Of a stretch of 64,000 nucleotides of DNA, positions 8,903 to 16,440 are shown one piece after another. The translations under genes were made by a program, and so were the position numbers. The notes under the pieces are model-generated. The model was not told where the DNA came from and made no database searches. It worked only from the letters and a program-made list of their open reading frames with translations. Source of the stretch: Chitinophagales bacterium (GTDB lineage: Bacteria; Bacteroidota; Bacteroidia; Chitinophagales; Chitinophagaceae); assembly GCA_020636495.1 (NCBI GenBank), contig JACJXQ010000008.1:1488001-1552000 (forward strand). Direction: 5' to 3'. How positions within the stretch are numbered: position 1 is the first letter of the stretch; each line of letters opens with the position of its first letter.

Positions 8903-9637
8903 TTATTTTTTAAATATCATGATCAACCTCTTAGAATTAACGGGGTCGTATGGGTTCATATTATAATCCCCGAAAGTTCCTGTAAGTGTCAGGCCTGCTT
9001 TTTTGAATATTTCCAGGAAGTCTGACAAGGTAAAAGCAGCTACTCTTTCCGCATAATGATGTTGTTCTCCTTCTTTATCTGTTATCGTGATATCTTTTAT
9101 AATGTGTTTATCTATGACCTTCTTCTTTATATCAAATATCAGTCCTTCTTTGGTCACCTGTGCTTCAGGTACCAGGTGCTCCAGTATATATGCAGAGTTC
9201 AGGTAGTCTATCACCAGTGTGCCGTTTTTCTTCAGTCCTGCAGCGAAGGATTTGGCCGCCATGACATTATCCCTGTTGCTGGCAAAATAGCCGAAGCTGG
9301 TAAAGAAGTTGAACGAGAAGTCAAAATAGTTGATATAGAACGGGAAACGCATATCATGCACAAGGAAATGCAGGTGGTCATGTTCCTGTAGCTTCGCCTG
9401 CCTGATACACTGGTATGAAAGATCGATGCCTGTAACATCGTAACCATGTTCTGCCAATTGGCGGGAATGCCGTCCTTCGCCGCAGGCAATATCCAGCATG
9501 CGGCTACCCGGTAACGGCTGCAAATGTTTTATCAGCGTTTCCACAAACTGCTCAGCCTCTGCATCGTCCCTGTCGCGGTAGAGTATTTTATAATATGCAG
9601 AACTGAACCAGTTTTCGTACCAATCTTTCTTTTTCAT
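8903..9637 (-). CDS. Class I SAM-dependent methyltransferase
   Basis: 244 residues from MKKKDWYENWF, a start supported by an exact promoter box just upstream. SAM-binding motif I is MLDIACGEGRHSRQLAEHG with the acidic residue in VTGIDLS; the post-I segment HFLVHDMRFPF and motif IV region FDFSFNFFTSFGYF follow. The C-terminal part is beta-rich. It resembles small-molecule methyltransferases of the UbiE/Methyltransf_25 type; the substrate is unknown. It is the first gene of a two-gene unit with the PAP2 phosphatase, so a lipid or membrane-linked role is possible but inferred. Confidence 0.88.
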   Translation of the reverse strand: MKKKDWYENWFSSAYYKILYRDRDDAEAEQFVETLIKHLQPLPGSRMLDIACGEGRHSRQLAEHGYDVTGIDLSYQCIRQAKLQEHDHLHFLVHDMRFPFYINYFDFSFNFFTSFGYFASNRDNVMAAKSFAAGLKKNGTLVIDYLNSAYILEHLVPEAQVTKEGLIFDIKKKVIDKHIIKDITITDKEGEQHHYAERVAAFTLSDFLEIFKKAGLTLTGTFGDYNMNPYDPVNSKRLIMIFKK

Positions 9638-9648
9638 ATGTACTGCGG

Positions 9649-9656
9649 CAAATATA
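9649..9656 (-). promoter_or_regulatory. -7 box (TATATTTG) for the methyltransferase/PAP2 unit
   Basis: An exact TAnnTTTG on the minus strand, 11 nt before the start codon at 9637. No clear -33 element. Confidence 0.5.
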
Positions 9657-9730
9657 GTGTTTCGGCCATGCCGGATGAAAGGCAAAATTAATCATGTATT
9701 TTTGCTGACTGCATAAAATAGAGAATAAAT

Positions 9731-9738
9731 TACCTTTG
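9731..9738 (+). promoter_or_regulatory. -7 box (TACCTTTG) for the TPR membrane protein
   Basis: An exact TAnnTTTG that overlaps a possible TTG start at 9736. It argues that translation begins at the ATG at 9757 instead, leaving a leader of about 13 nt. Confidence 0.55.
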
Positions 9739-9756
9739 CAGCCAATTATTGAAGAA

Positions 9757-10413
9757 ATGAAACAGACTTTAAGAAGATTTTCCGTTCTATACCGTTTACC
9801 CTTAGCTGTTGCTTTGATACTGTTGGGGCTCTACCTGGGCTTTGAAGTGACATGGTGGGTAGCCTGGATACCTTTCCTGATAGCAATACTTACAGTTATA
9901 GCGCATTTTATGATCGGCCCTATGACGCTGATACAGAAATATGTGGAGGATGGAGATCTGGATGGTGCCAAAGCATTGATAGATAGGGTAAAGTATCCTA
10001 ACCTGATGTATAAGCCTATACGCTCATCTTATTATATGCTGCGCGCCAACATATCTACCATGGGCGATGACCTGGACCAGGCAGAAGCTGACCTGAGGCA
10101 AGGACTTAGTAGTGGCATGCCTGAAAAAGAATTTGAGGGTACAGCTTACCTGCAATTGGGGGCTATTGCCTTTAAAAAAGGAAATACCAAAGAAGCTTAT
10201 GAAAACCTGCGTAAAGCTGTGAAAATTGGCCTGCCGGATAAAGACAGTGAAGCTACTGCATACCTGCAATTGTCAGGCCTGTGTATGCAACGCAGGGATT
10301 TTCGAGGATCTAAGATGTATTTCACGAAAGCCAAGGCTTGTAAATCTAAAAACCAACAAGTGGTAGAACAGATAAACGAAATGGCCAAATACATGTCAAG
10401 GATACCGGGGTAA
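9757..10413 (+). CDS. Inner-membrane-anchored TPR-like protein
   Basis: 218 residues from the ATG at 9757. Two hydrophobic segments (about residues 14-58: LPLAVALILLGLYLGFEV and WWVAWIPFLIAILTVIAHF) place the N-terminus in the inner membrane. The rest is helical with TPR-like repeats: DGDLDGAKALIDRV, DLDQAEADLRQGL, GNTKEAYENLRKAV and RDFRGSKMYFTKAK. Such proteins usually scaffold other proteins; the partner is unknown. It ends at a short GC hairpin terminator shared with the convergent EGF-like lipoprotein gene. Confidence 0.8.
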   Translation: MKQTLRRFSVLYRLPLAVALILLGLYLGFEVTWWVAWIPFLIAILTVIAHFMIGPMTLIQKYVEDGDLDGAKALIDRVKYPNLMYKPIRSSYYMLRANISTMGDDLDQAEADLRQGLSSGMPEKEFEGTAYLQLGAIAFKKGNTKEAYENLRKAVKIGLPDKDSEATAYLQLSGLCMQRRDFRGSKMYFTKAKACKSKNQQVVEQINEMAKYMSRIPG

Positions 10414-10440
10414 TTGAGGGGGACGTAATAAGATATTTGA

Positions 10441-10461
10441 GGGGGCGATAGCCCCTTTTTT
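10441..10461 (+). terminator. Intrinsic terminator
   Basis: Hairpin GGGGC-GATA-GCCCC (10442-10455) is followed by six T residues, downstream of the TPR gene. Confidence 0.75.
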
Positions 10462-10469
10462 ATTTCCTC

Positions 10470-11102
10470 TTACCTGTTCCAGGTTGAGGCCGAACCATTC
10501 TCTAATCCGAAATCATTAATGCCGCCGCTTGGCTCTTTTACTTTGTAACGCAACGTTACTTTCCCATGGCTGGGGTCGATATTGTCCCATTCTAAAGTGC
10601 CATTACCTTCAATAATATAGCCGTTGATATCCTGTTGCGGTATGGTCATGTTGTTGCCGTCAATATTTATGTTTACCATGTTGGACATAAACCTGTTATA
10701 GAAGTTGCTTACCTTGATAGTTGTAGGTGAACCTGATGTTACAGAAATTTCATATTGTGCAGCATTGGTAAGCGTGCCGTCTTCAAATACGGTCCATATG
10801 CCTGTATACCTGTCATTTATAGCAATTTCACATTTGTCGCCCTCATAGCCATCCGGGCAGTTGCATTTTCCGTTGTCACAGGTACCTCCGTTCAGACAAT
10901 CAATGTTACTGCAAGGGTCTGACGCCGTTTCGCAGAACTCACCTTCGTAGCCTGTGGGGCATTTGCAGCTTCCGTTTTCGCAGGTGCCTCCATTCTGGCA
11001 GGTGATATCCTTACATTTATTGTTGCAGGATGCATATAGCACGAGCGAAAAGGCGAACAATGTAAGCAGCCCCGGAAAGATGAAGTTTTTCAACAGTTTC
11101 AT
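10470..11102 (-). CDS. Lipoprotein with two EGF-like domains
   Basis: 210 residues from MKLLKNFIF. A hydrophobic signal ends in LYASC, a good lipobox. Two EGF-like modules follow with the canonical cysteine pattern: CKDITCQNGGTCENGSCKC and CSNIDCLNGGTCDNGKCNC, each with a PxGYEGxxCE end. The remaining ~120 residues are beta-rich, resembling lipocalin-like or DUF-type domains of Bacteroidota lipoproteins. Likely displayed on the cell envelope; a binding role is inferred. It has its own promoter-like box and is downstream of the kinase-like gene on the same strand. Confidence 0.85.
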   Translation of the reverse strand: MKLLKNFIFPGLLTLFAFSLVLYASCNNKCKDITCQNGGTCENGSCKCPTGYEGEFCETASDPCSNIDCLNGGTCDNGKCNCPDGYEGDKCEIAINDRYTGIWTVFEDGTLTNAAQYEISVTSGSPTTIKVSNFYNRFMSNMVNINIDGNNMTIPQQDINGYIIEGNGTLEWDNIDPSHGKVTLRYKVKEPSGGINDFGLENGSASTWNR

Positions 11103-11124
11103 ATACAACGGGTGGTTGTTACAC

Positions 11125-11132
11125 CAAATATA
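11125..11132 (-). promoter_or_regulatory. -7 box (TATATTTG) for the EGF-like lipoprotein
   Basis: An exact TAnnTTTG on the minus strand, 22 nt upstream of the start codon at 11102. Confidence 0.45.
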
Positions 11133-11181
11133 TTGAAATGCCGGCAATGTTTATAGTGTTAACAGTCAAATGGCAATGTCG

Positions 11182-12219
11182 TTATAACCTGGCGATGCTC
11201 CTGCGTACTATAGCGCCCATTGAAGCACACTCCCTGAAACCATCATCATCGTAATGTTCTGCCAGTTCTTCCGCCAGTTGGGTTACTTTCTCAGGCAGCG
11301 AAATAATATCATTTTCCATGACCATGAGCAGGGCGTTGAGCCTGATATGCGCAGATTTGCTGCGCCGGGCTATCAATACACGTTCTTCTTTCTGGTATTG
11401 TTCTATATTCTCCAGTGTCAGGTGATCCTGTACCAGTTTTACCAAAGCATAGTTCTCTTTGAAGAACTGGGGCAGGTACAGGTTCTTCTTTCCTTCATAA
11501 CTCTGTTGGTCAAAGTCGATGGCACGTATGCGGAACTGTACTTCCTCAAAATCGGGTGTGATATCAAATACATAGTTGTAAGAACGCATATCGCCCAGCA
11601 GGCGCACAAAGCTTCGCTCGTTGAACTTTACCAGTTCTTTGGCTATCCTTACTTTATTAAAATCATCATTAGCAATATACTGGTCAATGAATACATCGCC
11701 CGGAACACCTGCAATATGTTCCTCCAGCAGGGTGTTGTCATCTACAAAATAGTTGATACGGGAAGGGGAGAGTATATGCTCCAGTTCCAGCCCGTATATG
11801 CGTGAGGCGTCGGCACGTTTTATATAAAAATAATCATAGTTGTCGTTCAGGTTGTTGACGATCTTGATACGAAATGGATTGGAGTTGCCAAAGGTGCAGT
11901 AGTCTATTCGCTCAACGTGCAAATGTTTGTGCACGGGGGTATAGCCTTCCGTCCTCAGGATGGAGTACATAGCCTTAAGCCCCTCGTGTATCCGGTTCAT
12001 ATCGTTGGGGTTGTATAGGGCTGATATCCAGAGCGTGTCTTCTCCTTTTTTGTTGATGACTGACATGCCGGAGTCGAACTGGGTCAGTTCTTCATATCGT
12101 ATGGGCAGGTCTATACTACGTGCGTTATGCAGCAGGTAGTTGGCCAACTGGTCATTTACAGGATAGCTGTGTTTCTTTTTAGATATCTTCTGTCCGTCGC
12201 CGGATGTTTTGCCGTACAT
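11182..12219 (-). CDS. Uncharacterised protein with phosphotransferase (APH/kinase-like) motifs
   Basis: 345 residues, no signal or membrane segment, so cytoplasmic. I do not recognise a named family, but the order of motifs fits the protein-kinase/aminoglycoside-phosphotransferase fold: Lys134 in FYIKRADAS as the nucleotide lysine, Glu145 or Glu147 as its partner, LLEEHIAGVPGD as a hinge, Gly209-Asp210 with Asn215 five residues later (GDMRSYN, compare GDLHPGN), and Asp235/Asp237 in RAIDFDQQ as the metal aspartates. Residues 1-110 form an extra N-terminal region. A TATCTTTA box lies upstream (complement of 12249-12256). Substrate unknown. Confidence 0.75.
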   Translation of the reverse strand: MYGKTSGDGQKISKKKHSYPVNDQLANYLLHNARSIDLPIRYEELTQFDSGMSVINKKGEDTLWISALYNPNDMNRIHEGLKAMYSILRTEGYTPVHKHLHVERIDYCTFGNSNPFRIKIVNNLNDNYDYFYIKRADASRIYGLELEHILSPSRINYFVDDNTLLEEHIAGVPGDVFIDQYIANDDFNKVRIAKELVKFNERSFVRLLGDMRSYNYVFDITPDFEEVQFRIRAIDFDQQSYEGKKNLYLPQFFKENYALVKLVQDHLTLENIEQYQKEERVLIARRSKSAHIRLNALLMVMENDIISLPEKVTQLAEELAEHYDDDGFRECASMGAIVRRSIARL

Positions 12220-12495
12220 GATGGTTACTTTTCAATATAATGTCAGAATAAAGATAGTTTAAATATATGCCTGACGGATTTTTGTTATTATACATAGTGA
12301 TTAGTTTTTATTTAAAGGTCCTTGTTGTTTGAAACTGTTATTTTATATCATTTGGTATCGTTTTGTATCGAAATTTACCGTTTCCCAGGGGGCAGGTGTG
12401 ATGCGCTTAATACATTTTTAAATATGAAATGTATAATATGGTTTGGTGATACTTGTAATTGTTTCTTTTTGTTTCCATTTTCTTGAGTTTTTTAC

Positions 12496-12609
12496 GGTAT
12501 GTCAAATTGCTTGTTGCGATGATCTGTCATTCCCGCTTGTTCGGAATAATAGTGTAAATATACGTAAAATTGCTATGATTGACAAGCTGATCTTGATGAG
12601 TTTTGGTTG
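12496..12609 (+). repeat. 114-bp direct repeat, copy A
   Basis: Aligns without gaps to 12897-13010, with about 80% identity by eye. The most conserved core is AAATATACGTAAAATTG; both copies also share GATCTGTCA and TGTTCGGAAT. Confidence 0.8.
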
Positions 12610-12704
12610 GTCTTTTGACTACAGAAGGGAATAGTAGCCCCAGCTTAGAATCAACTTAGTTACTACGTAGTTGACTATCATCATGATTACATACGTCACC
12701 TTCC

Positions 12705-12738
12705 GTTCATTTCTTTTGCTTCTCCAAAAGAAACGAAC
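12705..12738. repeat. Inverted repeat, 13-bp arms
   Basis: Arms GTTCATTTCTTTT (12705-12717) and AAAAGAAACGAAC (12726-12738) pair with one mismatch around an 8-nt loop. Confidence 0.7.
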
Positions 12739-12752
12739 CATAGAAAAAGAGC

Positions 12753-12779
12753 CCGAAATCTTAAGCTTCGAGATTTCGG
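12753..12779. repeat. Inverted repeat, 9-bp perfect arms
   Basis: CCGAAATCT (12753-12761) and AGATTTCGG (12771-12779) pair perfectly around TAAGCTTCG. There is no T-run on either side, so it does not look like a terminator. Confidence 0.7.
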
Positions 12780-12896
12780 AGTGGCCGTGACAGGCACCTG
12801 TGCTGCTGCTCTGCCGGGCAAATACGCCTTGATCGCTTACCGTATGGAATCGTACAATAGAGTATATAGGCATTGTGATCATTTTTCAGGTTTCGT

Positions 12897-13010
12897 GGTA
12901 TGTTAAAGGGCTCGTGGTAATGATCTGTCACTTCTGCCTGTTCGGAATGAAAGCATAAATATACGTAAAATTGTTATTATTGTCAAGTTGATCTTGTTGG
13001 GCTTTGGTTG
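12897..13010 (+). repeat. 114-bp direct repeat, copy B
   Basis: Second copy of the repeat at 12496-12609, same orientation and length, ending about 70 bp before the RibD/DHFR-like gene. Confidence 0.8.
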
Positions 13011-13082
13011 TTATTTTATCAATAAACCCGGCAGTTGTGTATCTTTATTTGTTAGTATAAGATAATACATAAACAAGACCAA

Positions 13083-13664
13083 ATGAGAAAAGTAATTTCA
13101 TTTATGCATATATCGCTTGACGGTTTTGCAGCAGGACCGAATGGAGAAATGGAATGGATCAAGGTGGATGATGAGATCTTTGAACATGTTGGCAAGCGGA
13201 TAAGCGAAACGGACACCGCACTGTACGGACGGGTGACTTATGAGATGATGGAAGGTTACTGGCCCACGGCGGCAGACAAACCGAACGCCAGCCGGCATGA
13301 CATTGAACATTCAAAGTGGTATAAAAATGCACACAAAATTGTCCTGTCAACAACCCTGCAAGACGAGGGATTGACTAATACAACCATTATCCGTGATAAC
13401 CTGAGAGAGCGCATCAATGACATAAAACGATCCACAAATGGTGGGAGTGAAGATATATTGCTTTTTGGCAGCCCGACGGCCACACATGCGCTAATGCAAT
13501 TGGGCTTAATAGACGGCTACTGGCTGTTTGTTAACCCTGTTATCCTGGGGCAGGGCATCCCGCTATTTGCAGGTATAAAAGACAAGGTGAAACTACAACT
13601 GCAGACGACAAGACCATTTGCCAGCGGGGTAACGGAATTGAGTTATGTTGTAGCGGGGGAGTGA
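13083..13664 (+). CDS. Dihydrofolate reductase/RibD C-terminal-like protein
   Basis: 193 residues. The fold is recognised from the opening MRKVISFMHISLDGFAAGPNGEMEW, the GRVTYEMMEGYWP segment, KIVLSTTLQ, and ILLFGSPTATHALMQLGLIDGYWLFVNPVILGQGIPLF, all standard in the RibD_C/YyaP group. These proteins bind NADPH and reduce small molecules; most members close to this type are uncharacterised and are not the essential folate enzyme. The gene stands alone, after the repeat-rich gap, with a weak TATCTTTA box about 40 bp upstream. Confidence 0.88.
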   Translation: MRKVISFMHISLDGFAAGPNGEMEWIKVDDEIFEHVGKRISETDTALYGRVTYEMMEGYWPTAADKPNASRHDIEHSKWYKNAHKIVLSTTLQDEGLTNTTIIRDNLRERINDIKRSTNGGSEDILLFGSPTATHALMQLGLIDGYWLFVNPVILGQGIPLFAGIKDKVKLQLQTTRPFASGVTELSYVVAGE

Positions 13665-13883
13665 GAACGGGCTGTAGAAGGAGTTTAGCTATTCGGTGTC
13701 CCGGTCATCTTTTAGTACCCTGAATACCGGTCACAGACCGGGTGATTTGATAGACACAGATGCCCGGTGGAACATCTGCGCTAGTGGTAGATTTAAGAAC
13801 CTTGTCTGTTTAGAAGCTTGTCACTCAAAAAAATAATTTATATTTATAAAGCTTGTCGCTGATTAGGCTATGACAAATCAAGG

Positions 13884-14264
13884 ATGAAAAATGCAATTAG
13901 AATAACGTCAATAATATCATACTTGCTTATCATACTTGCAGGACAAATGATTGGGCTTCCTTTTATAGTATGGTTGATTTTTACAACTTTTGAATTTGGG
14001 AACAGTGATCAGTTTTTTGCCATACTTGGGATTGTTGGGATAATGCTGAATCTTACAAAATGGCGAAACAAAACACCTATAATGCTTATCAGTTTTGCAT
14101 TTATGCTGTCACCTATCGTAAGCAGACTAATTCAAGTACCAATCGAAATGTTTAACTATTTAGCCTTTCAAATTCCATTGACAATTTTCATAACAACATA
14201 TTCTGCATTCATTTTAATTAACGTGAAACAGAATGCTTCTGGACAAGGTGATAAAATAGGCTGA
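13884..14264 (+). CDS. Small AT-rich multipass membrane protein, unknown
   Basis: 126 residues with four predicted membrane helices: ITSIISYLLIILAGQMIG, FIVWLIFTTFEF, FFAILGIVGIMLNL and the C-terminal IPLTIFITTYSAFILI, plus IMLISFAFMLSPIV in the middle. No family is recognised. Codon use is clearly more AT-rich than in the surrounding genes, as in the following LRR gene, which suggests separate acquisition. The 107-bp repeat begins 34 bp after the stop. Confidence 0.65.
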   Translation: MKNAIRITSIISYLLIILAGQMIGLPFIVWLIFTTFEFGNSDQFFAILGIVGIMLNLTKWRNKTPIMLISFAFMLSPIVSRLIQVPIEMFNYLAFQIPLTIFITTYSAFILINVKQNASGQGDKIG

Positions 14265-14298
14265 CACTAGAGAAAATTTGTAGGAAGAATAAAACCTC

Positions 14299-14405
14299 TT
14301 GGTATTCAAACCAATTACGATTGAAAATCAGCAAATTAGAAAAGAAGAAAAATAGCAGAAATAACAAATCCTCTGATAATCAGAGGGTTTTCTTGTGAAG
14401 TGAAC
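14299..14405 (+). repeat. 107-bp direct repeat, copy 1
   Basis: Matches 16184-16290 without gaps and with five differences by eye (about 95% identical). It contains a terminator-like hairpin at 14370-14391. Confidence 0.9.
14370..14391 (+). terminator. Terminator inside repeat copy 1
   Basis: CCTCTGA-TAA-TCAGAGG (14370-14386) is a perfect stem followed by GTTTT. Confidence 0.7.
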
Positions 14406-14505
14406 CGTATGGTACATTTTTCGAACCGGTTTGCTGATGATTTGAAGGCTGTAAGCTGTTAAATGTTTCGTCTAAAGAAAATGACTTATTTTTTGCATAT
14501 TCGTA

Positions 14506-16155
14506 ATGTGCAAAATGGATTTACACGTTGCAGACAAATATCACAGGTATATGCACTTTATAACTAGAAATTTATTCATTCTAATCTTTTTTGTTAGTAT
14601 AAAGGCACTTAGTCAACCGGCGGCTGATTCCCTTGGGCTTAGTCCCAAATATCCTATTAAGGTTGGGTCGGGAGTCAATGGTGGGCCAAGAAATGAGAGG
14701 ATTTATCTCAAGAATCTACAAGATCCATCGGGTAGAAAAATTGTTTATAAAAGAGCAGGGGGGTGCTGCCAATATGAATTAAACGAAGCACCTTTAGGAA
14801 TTGCCACAATTGATATATACAACATTGGATATCTGGATAATGACACTGTAAAAGACGTTAGAACATTATATTTGACTTATTACGAGTATGAAAGGCCTGT
14901 AAAAGCGCCATATGGCTTTGAGTTTATATCGAAATCTATTGGAGATTCACTTGAAGTAAATGAAACGACCGTTTACAAGAGATACGGCAATCAAAGCAAA
15001 GTTCTATTAAGTTTTGACAAGTTAAAAGAAGTTCCCATGTACATTTTTAATCTTAGTCAAATAGAAGAACTTTCAATCGCTTATAATGAACTAACAGAAA
15101 TACCAAATGAAATAGGCAGATTAAATCGACTAAAAATATTAGAATTTCAAGACAATAAAATAAAAACACTCCCGAATTCAATTTCCACGCTGGATAGTTT
15201 GACCGAAATTTACTTCTGCAACAACATGAATTGGGAACTAGTTTTTACGGTATTATCAAAATGTAAAAACTTCAAATCCGCGATATTTTGGAATGTTGGA
15301 TTAGACTCTCTTCCTTCTTCAATAACAAAATGTCAAAACTTAGAACGGTTAAATATAAAGGGTAATTCAAAAATTGATTTTGGAAAGGCGTTTGATATTT
15401 TGAGTGATTTGAAAAACCTAAAGGAGCTTACCATTTCATTTGAAACAAGCTCGATGCCTAACGGGATAAATAAAGTCCAATCTTTGGAAGTACTTAATAT
15501 AGAACATTCTGAAATTAAGGAGATGTCAAATGACGTAGGGAGATTGAGAAATTTGAAAGAACTACATTTTAGGTATTGCGATGAATTAACGAAAATTCCC
15601 AGGTGTATTAACAATTGCAAAAAACTGAGTAAAGTAAGCTTGTACTCAATGCGTAAACCATTTGATTTTGATTATTCAATACAATCATTACAAGGCTTGG
15701 ATTTGACATATCTTGATTTAAGCCAAGCGTGGCGAATTAAAATACCTAAAGAAATATACAATTTTAAAAAGCTAAAATTTCTAGGATTGAATATTTATGA
15801 AACCGATTCTATCCCAGATGGGATTGGTAACCTTACTAATTTGGAAGAAATAGTACTATCTCCGGCTGATTATAAATACATGCCGGCAGACTTCGGGAAT
15901 CTACATTCATTGAAGAAAATTGATTTATCTGGCGTATTTCATATCAATTTTGAGAGCCTATTTTCGATACTAATAAATTTGGAAAATTTAGAAGAAATTA
16001 ACATTGACTATGGAGAACAAAGGCTTCCAGACAGTATTTCCAGACTAAAAAGTATAAAAAGGATAATTATGACCAATTATAATAGGGAATTTGTATCACC
16101 TGAAGAAAGAGGCAGACACAAGCAACTACTACCGAATTGTGAATTTGTATATTAA
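14506..16155 (+). CDS. Secreted leucine-rich-repeat protein
   Basis: 549 residues, or 534 if translation starts at MHFITRNLF (14551), which gives a cleaner signal peptide ending in IKALSQ. Residues ~35-165 are a beta-rich unknown region. From about 170 to the end lie some twelve or more LRRs of the bacterial LxxLxLxxNxLxxLPxxIxxLxxL type, for example LNRLKILEFQDNKIKTLP. Extracytoplasmic, probably a binding scaffold. The sequence is strongly AT-rich in codon choice compared with neighbours. The gene sits between two copies of a 107-bp direct repeat. Confidence 0.85.
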   Translation: MCKMDLHVADKYHRYMHFITRNLFILIFFVSIKALSQPAADSLGLSPKYPIKVGSGVNGGPRNERIYLKNLQDPSGRKIVYKRAGGCCQYELNEAPLGIATIDIYNIGYLDNDTVKDVRTLYLTYYEYERPVKAPYGFEFISKSIGDSLEVNETTVYKRYGNQSKVLLSFDKLKEVPMYIFNLSQIEELSIAYNELTEIPNEIGRLNRLKILEFQDNKIKTLPNSISTLDSLTEIYFCNNMNWELVFTVLSKCKNFKSAIFWNVGLDSLPSSITKCQNLERLNIKGNSKIDFGKAFDILSDLKNLKELTISFETSSMPNGINKVQSLEVLNIEHSEIKEMSNDVGRLRNLKELHFRYCDELTKIPRCINNCKKLSKVSLYSMRKPFDFDYSIQSLQGLDLTYLDLSQAWRIKIPKEIYNFKKLKFLGLNIYETDSIPDGIGNLTNLEEIVLSPADYKYMPADFGNLHSLKKIDLSGVFHINFESLFSILINLENLEEINIDYGEQRLPDSISRLKSIKRIIMTNYNREFVSPEERGRHKQLLPNCEFVY

Positions 16156-16183
16156 AGATGCTAGTGGCAATTATAGAGACGTT

Positions 16184-16290
16184 TTGGTACTCGAACCAAT
16201 TACGATTGAAAATCAGCAAATTAGAAAAGAAGAAAAATAGCAGAAATAACAAATCCTCTGATTATAAGAGGATTTTCTTGTGAAGTGAAC
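16184..16290 (+). repeat. 107-bp direct repeat, copy 2
   Basis: Starts 28 bp after the LRR stop codon and matches 14299-14405. In the frame ending at TAG 16240 it reads LVLEPITIENQQIRKEEK; copy 1 gives LVFKPITIENQQIRKEEK in the same frame, so the repeat may contain a decayed gene end. Confidence 0.9.
16255..16276 (+). terminator. Terminator inside repeat copy 2
   Basis: Stem CCTCT/AGAGG (16255-16259, 16267-16271) is followed by ATTTT; two outer pairs of copy 1 are lost. Confidence 0.55.
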
Positions 16291-16440
16291 TTCTTGATAC
16301 TCGAACCGCCTTCTTTGACTTTTTTACATGGTTAATGTTCCTTGTAATTGTTACAGCTATCAACCAATTGCATATGCTCAGGGGATCATTACGTTGTTCG
16401 TTCCTCTCTCCTCATAATGACGGTTCTATTGGGCCTCCCG

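Larger units (their letters stand above)
12220..13082. other. 863-bp non-coding stretch built of direct and inverted repeats
   Basis: No credible gene is seen. The stretch holds two 114-bp direct repeats (12496-12609 and 12897-13010) flanking about 290 bp with two hairpins. An open frame of 87 codons on the minus strand (12619-12882) spans the hairpins and repeat material, has no recognisable domain, and is judged not to be a gene. The first 275 bp are AT-rich and carry the promoter of the minus-strand gene. Confidence 0.6.

Noticed and set aside
9736..9756. TTG start for the TPR protein
   Set aside because: The TTG is part of the promoter box TACCTTTG; the ATG at 9757 is the better start.
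12619..12882. 87-codon open frame on the minus strand
   Set aside because: It spans two inverted repeats of a non-coding element, lacks a recognisable domain and signal, and has no promoter-like box; treated as repeat material.
13812..13864. Short repeat AAGCTTGTC(A/G)CT seen twice
   Set aside because: Only about 13 bp, two copies, no symmetry or link to a promoter; likely chance in AT-rich sequence.
14299..14405. Integron attC-like site
   Set aside because: No GTTRRRY/RYYYAAC ends and no long imperfect palindrome; only the small terminator hairpin is symmetric.
14404..14464. Short peptide frame MVHFSNRFADDLKAVSC
   Set aside because: Too short, no promoter or conserved partner; coincidental frame after repeat copy 1.
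16184..16200. T-arm-like motif (GGTTCGAGTACC on the minus strand) suggesting a tRNA 3' end or attachment site
   Set aside because: The closing G53-C61 pair of a T-arm is missing (A in place of C), and no acceptor or anticodon arm is adjacent; no integrase gene is in the window.
16067..16252. 61-codon minus-strand frame across the LRR end
   Set aside because: Overlaps the LRR coding end and the repeat; Phe/Leu-rich mirror of AT-rich sense codons.
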